Shown piece by piece: positions 58,001-64,000 of a stretch of 64,000 bases of DNA (position 1 is the first letter of the stretch; each line of letters begins with the position of its first letter). The translations under genes were made by a program, and so were the position numbers. The notes below the pieces were generated by a model. That model had not been told where the DNA came from, ran no database searches, and saw only the letters and a program-made list of their open reading frames with translations. Source of the stretch: Cryptomeria japonica (Eukaryota > Streptophyta > Pinopsida > Cupressales > Cupressaceae); the NCBI RefSeq assembly GCF_030272615.1, contig NC_081414.1, positions 811,063,069-811,127,068 of the forward strand, in the 5' to 3' direction.

Positions 58001-61000
58001 AATTCAAAAGAAAACCCACCAAACCATTATGTCAACCTACTGCAAAAAGGACACCTTTCATTATCAAAGCAGCTTCAAGCACCATTCCGACTGCCCCATC
58101 GAGGCTCACAACCCCAACACAACCATCTACAATACCAATCATCCCACCAATCAAACCAGAAATCCCATTTGCAATAGCCATTACATCCATAGTACCATTA
58201 GCAGTAGCAACTGTATCAGAACCCGCAGCAGCATCTACGGCACCAGCAATTCCCGCAGAAGCCATTGAGTCAATATTACCGATACTCCCTGTACCAGATT
58301 CCTTGATCCCCATCAACATTCCTGCAGCACCGATCACTACAAAGGTACATCAACCCATCACGCCTGCAGTATTTAACTCAAAAGACATCTCAATATGGTA
58401 TAGTAATCAAATGCTGGAAAGTGATTCAGAGACCGACTCACATGAGTGGGAATTTGATTTAGTACAGCTTAATACTTCAGATGAGGAAGACACATCACCA
58501 CCTCTGCCACAGAAAGACATCCCTGTTTACGGAGAAGCATAGATAAAGACCACTTGGGTTCTTGAACTGGAAACATCTTCCATAGACCCTACGTCTCATC
58601 CTACGCCTGATTCTGACAGGGAGAGTACCATCAATGACCTTCGCCATAATGTCTTAACCCTCACTGATACATCTAACGCACTTAACCTAATCGATGAAGT
58701 AATGCGCATTATCCACCCTGAACTCATCGAATGGAACCAACCAACTCCCCCATGTCTTGACTTCTTCCAAAACGATGAGGCCATCATTGACTTTTTGGAA
58801 TTAAGGGATAACCTACCAAGTGGAGATCACAAAGCTGGATTCGCCATTGAACATAATTGCGCAGCATACTTTGGGGCGGATGCCAAACCTTTTAGCTACA
58901 AAAATATAACAATAAAACATGGATCTTCCAGTGAAAACCACACTGTGGCGCTGTTTGATCTGACAAAAGTAAAAAGAAAGAGCGTATCCAATGGTGAAAA
59001 CCTCTCTGAGGCGCCTGAGGATGAAGGGTTTGACATTCTCCCTGCTAATGTAAAACAGGAATGATCAACGATTCTCATCAAGGAAACCAAAGAATACAAT
59101 GTGGGGACTCCTGAAAATCCTCATATCATACATCTGGCATCTCTTCTCACTCTAGAGGAATAGCCTAAATTTATAGAGTTCTTCCAAAAGCGTCATATCA
59201 ACTTTGCATGGTCATATGCAGACATGCCTGGGCTTGATCCTAATTTAGTCATGCATCACCTCACTGTAGCAGAAAGAGCCAAACCTGTCAAGAAGAAGCT
59301 TTGTAAGATGCATCCCCAGATTGCAGTGCTAGTCAAAACAGAACTCAAGAAACTCCTAGATGTTGGTTTCATTAGGCCAATTGATTATGCAGAATGGATC
59401 TCCAACATTGTGTCTGTCGGCAAACCAAAATGGGGCATCTGCATTTGTACTGACTTTAGAGATCTGAATAAAGCATGTCCTAAGAATGACTTCCCCTTAC
59501 CAAATATCGACATCATAGTGGATCTGACAGCAGGACACACCATGCTTTCACTCATGGATGGCTTTTCAGGATACAATCAAATAAAGATCGCACCAAAGGA
59601 TCAACATAAGACAACCTTCACATGCCCATGGGGCACATATTGCTAGAATGTAATGCCCTTCGGTCTAAAGAATGCAGGAGCAACTTATCAGAGAGCAATG
59701 ACCACCATCTTCCATGACATGATCCATACCATGATGGAAGATTATGTTGATGACTTACTAGCAAAATCACTCACCAGAGAAGGACATCTCCACATCTTAG
59801 ATAAAATCTTTGATAGACTGGAACAATATCATGTTTGACTCAACCCAAAGAAATGTGTCTTTGGAGTAACCTCCGGGAAACTTCTAGGATACATCGTCTC
59901 AAGCAAAGGCATTGAGGTTGATTCAGCAAAGGTTAAGGCAATAATAGACATGCCACCACCAAAGAATATCAGTCAGCTAAGGACATTACAAGGACGGCTT
60001 CAATCCATCCGAAGATTCATTGCACAGTTGGCTGATAAGTGTCACCCATTCACACATTTGCTACACAAGAACATCCGCTTTCAGTGGGATGCCCGATGCC
60101 AGCAAGCATTTCAGATGCTTAAAGACTATCTCATGAATCCACCATTGCTGATGCCACCAGATCCACGTAGACCGTTGTTACTCTATATCTCAGCAACAAG
60201 TACAGCATTAGGTGTACTATTGGCAGAACATAATATGGAAGGAAAAGAGTGTGTTGTTTACTACATCTCTCGCACACTAGTGGGCTATGAACTCAATTAC
60301 ACACCTATTGAGCGAGCTTGCCTAGCAGTAATCCTGGCAACCACTAAACTGAGGCACTATCTGTTAACACACAAGGTACAACTCATTGCAAAGATTGATC
60401 CACTCAAGTATTTACTCAGCAAAGCAGCATTGATAGGTCGCTTGGCCAAATGGGTGATGATTCTAAGTGAATTTGACATTGAGTATGTGGACCGTAAAGC
60501 TATCAAAGGTCAGGTTATTGCAGATCAGTTGGCTGATGCACCTCTCATAGGTGATCATCCTCTCATTTCCAATTTTCCAGATGAAGAGATATTCATGATC
60601 ACAACAGCACAACCATGGAAACTATATTTTGATGGTTCATACACTAGGCACGGCTTGGGGGCAGGCATTCTATTTATCACACCTCAAGGTGATAGCATCC
60701 CGAAGTCTTACAGGCTCACATTTCCATGCACAAACAACATAGCAGAATATGAGGCCTTGATCACAAGACTCAGGCTCACCATACAATGGAAATTACAAGA
60801 ACTGCAAGTATATGGCGACTCACAATTGGTCATTCGATAAGCAACAGATGAATATCAGACCAAAGATGATAAACTCATGCCATATAAGCAAATGGTGGAC
60901 ACTCTAAAGACATCATTTACTACTATCACTTTTGAGCAGATACCAAGAGATTAGAATCAAGCTGTTGACGCTATGGATACCATCGCATCTCTCCTAGATC

Positions 61001-62367
61001 TTCCACAAAATTCAACACGCTACGAGTTCTTGGTAGAACAGCTTTGGATCCCCGCTTATGATACCCCTGATTCCGAAATGATATGTCGCCTTGTCGGTTT
61101 TGAATCCCCATGGTACGGTGAGTTCTACACCTATCTCCGCGATCACACCCTTCCTCCCAACCAGTCAAATAACCAACATAAAACCTTCATTCGCCAAACT
61201 GCTCGATATACCATTATTGCCAAAACCCTATACCGACGTGGTCTTGATGGTACTCTCCTTTGATGTCTAGAACAAGATGAGATAACAAAGTCTTTGGAAG
61301 AGGTACATGAAGGAATTTGCGGGACTCACTCAAGTGGTCCGTCACTAGCCAAGAAACTCATGCGAGCTGGATATTATTGGCCATCTATGAAAAAAGACTC
61401 CTACTACTTTGTCAGGAAGTGCAAGAAATGCCAAGTTCATGGTGACCTGATACATGCACCAGCACAGGAATTGCAACCAATCACAACACCATGGCCTTTT
61501 TGTCAATGGGGCCTTGACCTTGTGGGTAAGATTCATCCATCTTCATCCAATGGCCATAAATTCATTATTACTGCCACCGAATATTTCACAAAGTGGATCA
61601 AAGCTGTTCCACTTACCCAAGTCACTGGCAAGCAGATCGCCTCATTCATCCTCAACTACATCATCTGCCAGTATGGTGTGCCCATGTCCATCATCACAGA
61701 TAACGGTCTTCCTTTCAAAAATCAAGATGTCCGCGAACTTTGTGAGAAATTTCATATCCAACACCGCTTTTCCACTCCCTATTACCCACAAGGTAATGGT
61801 CAGGCCGAAGCATCCAATAAAAACATATTTAGGATCCTAAAGAAGACAGTTAATGATGTCGGTCGTGATTGGCATGTTCAACTAAATCCAGCACTATGGG
61901 CATATCGAACTAGCATTCGAACCCCTATAGGTGCAACTCCTTATTCATTGGTCTATGGTGCAGAAGCTATCTTGCCTATTGAGGTCGAGATACCATCATT
62001 ACGGGTTTCCTTGCATAATCTGATAGATGACAAAGCATATAGAGTATCCCATCTTCAGAACTTAGAGTTACTTGATGAGAAACGACAAGCTGCATACAAT
62101 CACCTCAAAGTCTATCAGCAGTGCATGAGTAGAAGCTACAATCACCGAGTTAGATCTCATACATTTGAGGTAGGTGATCTTGTTCTACGAGAGAATCCTC
62201 GCAACCAACCAAAAAAAGAACATCAGGGCAAGTTTGAATCAAACTGGCTGGGCCCATATGTTGTCACTGCTGTGTTCGGGTCCGGGGCATATCAATTGGC
62301 TACATCAGAAGGAGAACCGCTTGCAGATCCAATCAACAGCATGCACCTAAAACGGTTTTATACCTAA
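55060..62367 (+). pseudogene. Tat-lineage gypsy gag-pol, 13 stops, no frameshift
   Basis: One frame of 2,435 codons from ATG 55060 to TAA 62365. Gag (codons 1-480): RGFETPKFEKYRGKGDPRDH, ...CEFHQGRGHKTSNC knuckle. Protease: RVLIDNGAGLNICTL (near 57110). A G-patch-like segment, YGKGLVIMQRMGYDG... SALGY (57840-57910), and a Pro/Ile/Ala-rich linker precede RT (59224-59900: FRDLNKACPKNDFPLP, MPFGLKNAGATYQRAM, catalytic YVDDLLAKS). RNase H 1 (60100-60560, ELNYTPIERACLAV) is followed by a second, archaeal-type RNase H (60616-60950: LYFDGSYTRHGLGAGI, NNIAEYEAL, VYGDSQLV), diagnostic of Tat elements. Integrase (61294-62367): CKKCQVHGD, GLDLVGKI, ITDNGLPF, NGQAEASNKN. Internal stops start at 55735, 55927, 56494, 57661, 57889, 58540, 59062, 59161, 59644, 59836, 60838, 60952 and 61261. 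Catalytic motifs of RT and integrase persist. Confidence 0.95.
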
Positions 62368-64000
62368 GGTGTATAGAGCATCAAGCTCCCCTACATACCA
62401 GAAATACCATAAACATTTCAAAAAAAAAATGTCCTGAAGAAAATACAAAAACATTCAAAAAAGTAAAGAAAAATCATGCATCCAAACGGTGAACAACCAC
62501 TCCGGTGGCACCTTGGGTAAGTACGATGGTGAAAACCTGGCAAACAGGCGCCACTCGTAAAGGCTATGGCTCCATTATCTTTCAGGCTCGTTGCGATCAC
62601 ATTCATACACACATCCATCCATCCGAAACCATGGCTTGTTATTCATCTGCAACTAAGAAAATACTCCATGCGTCTTGCATCCCACTTTTTCATAGTCATG
62701 TCTAAACTGGGGGCAATGCCCTTAACCTATTGATGGAAGTGGATTCTATATTGTCTTATGATTCATTAAGTTCTTCATTCAAGCAATTATCAAAAATGCA
62801 AAAACATTCAAAAATATCTCGCAAAAATCCAAAAACATCCAAAACACTTCAAAATACCAAAAACATTCAAAACAATTCAAAATCCAAAAACATCGACAAA
62901 CCATTGAAAAATCCAACAAAAACATGGCAACACATTGTACATACTCGTCCATGCAGATACCAAACAAACATTGCGACATACTTAACAAAATGACCATTTA
63001 TCAATCAAACCAAACAACATCAACACTCAAAACTGTCTTCAACAAGGATGCATCCTTCCTTACCAAAACAAAGACAAGATGACATTTTCTTTGACAAGAA
63101 AATTCTGTTTACGCTATCAAATACTTGGTTGATTTATGGTCTAGTAATTTATATCAGGTTCCTACGGCATTGTTTGTGTATCTTCGACACATTATTCTGA
63201 TGAAGTTCTGGGGCATGTACTAATGGTGTCTACGTGGGAAGTTCACTAAGCTACGTGATCATATGCAAAATACAGTCATAGATCACTACGGCTTGCTGAC
63301 TACAGCGTATACCTCGACCATATGAGCATGAACCATTACCAAGGATCCATATTCTTTATTCTTTATGTATATACTATTTGTTTGTTGGTACAATGCTCTT
63401 TCTTTGGTTCCTCCTACCTCAACCAAACTGGATAAAGGTTTTATCTCTTATTATGGTATGCACTTGTCTCAAGATATGATCAACCTAAGATCAAGGAGGA
63501 CGATCCAAGTCATGCATGAAAGGAGATAATTCTTGTCTATTCCGCAAGCAATACTCAGGTCAACTTGATCCATTATATCAAGTTGCTTGTATTAACTTGC
63601 TATATCAAATCCATTTAAGAAATACTCTGGTCATCTTGAATCTTTATGTCAAGTTGCTTGTATTTTCTTACAACATTTTAAAGCTCAATGATGAAAAATA
63701 AAGCACCATGGATTGCCATTCCATCACATTTGTATATATTGCATTTCATTGCATTCCACCCATCCATACATTCATAATAGCTGCATATCATGCATACATA
63801 GTCATAATAATGCATACTCTATTTTACTCCTCTTCTTCCATAAGACTCGGTCCTAGTCCTCCATATCTTCTATCTAACATCGAATCCCCCCTCACCCTCC
63901 CTATCTTGATCATCAACATCATCCTAATCCCTTCATCGCTTCCCATCCTCACTCATCCACAAAATTAAGCCAGTTACTTTGTCTACATAGATACATCGAC
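62368..64000 (+). other. 3' internal region of the Tat element
   Basis: No coding frame is convincing. AAACTGGGGGCAATG at ~62704 resembles a purine-tract-like motif common after pol in these elements, but no LTR follows it. At 62780-62900 a C/A-rich stretch repeats CAAAAACATTCAAAA-like words, also seen at 62410-62465. The proper purine tract and 3' LTR (TGTAGTCAC...) are not reached before the window ends. Confidence 0.6.

Noticed and set aside
58029-58337. Overlapping frames on both strands in the Tat linker
   Set aside because: Out-of-frame translations of the Pro/Ile/Ala-rich linker of the polyprotein.
55060-62367. Stop codons read through by a variant code or by RNA editing
   Set aside because: All three stop codons occur, which no single reassignment explains, and pyrimidine exchange editing is an organelle process that could not change TGA or TAG to a Trp codon. 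Ordinary mutation is simpler.
62700-62720. Purine-tract-like AAACTGGGGGCAATG as the end of the Tat element
   Set aside because: The following bases do not match the LTR start TGTAGTCAC at 50596, so the 3' LTR is not here.

Overview
The window is repeat-dominated plant nuclear DNA, AT-rich apart from a few GC-richer retroelement coding blocks. I found no intact host gene. The density of LTR retrotransposons (Ty1/copia and Ty3/gypsy, including a Tat-type element with two RNase H domains), old plant L1-type LINEs carrying a plant RNase H, and tRNA-derived SINEs fits a large seed-plant genome. A conifer or other gymnosperm is my guess, but nothing here proves it. There are no bacterial genes, rRNA genes or CRISPR arrays.

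Layout. 1-2.3 kb: AT-rich DNA, a possible SINE and an unrecognised Gly/Arg-rich reading frame. 2.9-5.6 kb: minus-strand LINE remnant (LINE A) abutting a minus-strand copia remnant (5.6-7.9 kb). 8.3-9.9 kb: pseudogene of the lachrymatory-factor-synthase-like/Bet v 1-like fold family with flanks that recur at 35.4-36.4 kb and partly at 17.1-17.3 kb. 10.0-17.1 kb: long minus-strand LINE (LINE C) with ORF1 and ORF2 remnants. 17.3-24.1 kb: no convincing gene, but a 1.3 kb purine-rich block around a (GA)n run. 24.2-31.1 kb: young, almost intact copia element inside a TA-rich microsatellite, followed by a minus-strand SINE in the same microsatellite. 31.8-33.4 kb: LINE with ORF1 and a 3' tail but no ORF2. 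36.4-46.8 kb: plus-strand LINE (LINE B) split by a 6.8 kb minus-strand LTR element that has no pol genes. 46.8-50.3 kb: decayed Ty3/gypsy remnant truncated at both ends. 50.3-64.0 kb: large Tat-lineage gypsy element running off the right edge.

Most coding material belongs to mobile elements in different stages of decay, and the nesting gives a partial history. LINE B was present before the pol-less LTR element landed in it, because removing that element plus one copy of a 5-bp target duplication rejoins the LINE frame. The copia element is recent: its LTRs differ by about five substitutions. The pol-less element and the Tat element both keep one reading frame over about 2.9 and 7.3 kb broken only by stop codons.

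The items most worth a second look are the pol-less LTR element with its unknown ~980-codon product and zinc-knuckle array, the repeated covarying hairpins plus a 20-base palindrome in the copia leader, and the stop-only decay of two long frames. Ends of degenerate elements are approximate, and family assignments come from motif recognition by eye, not from searches.
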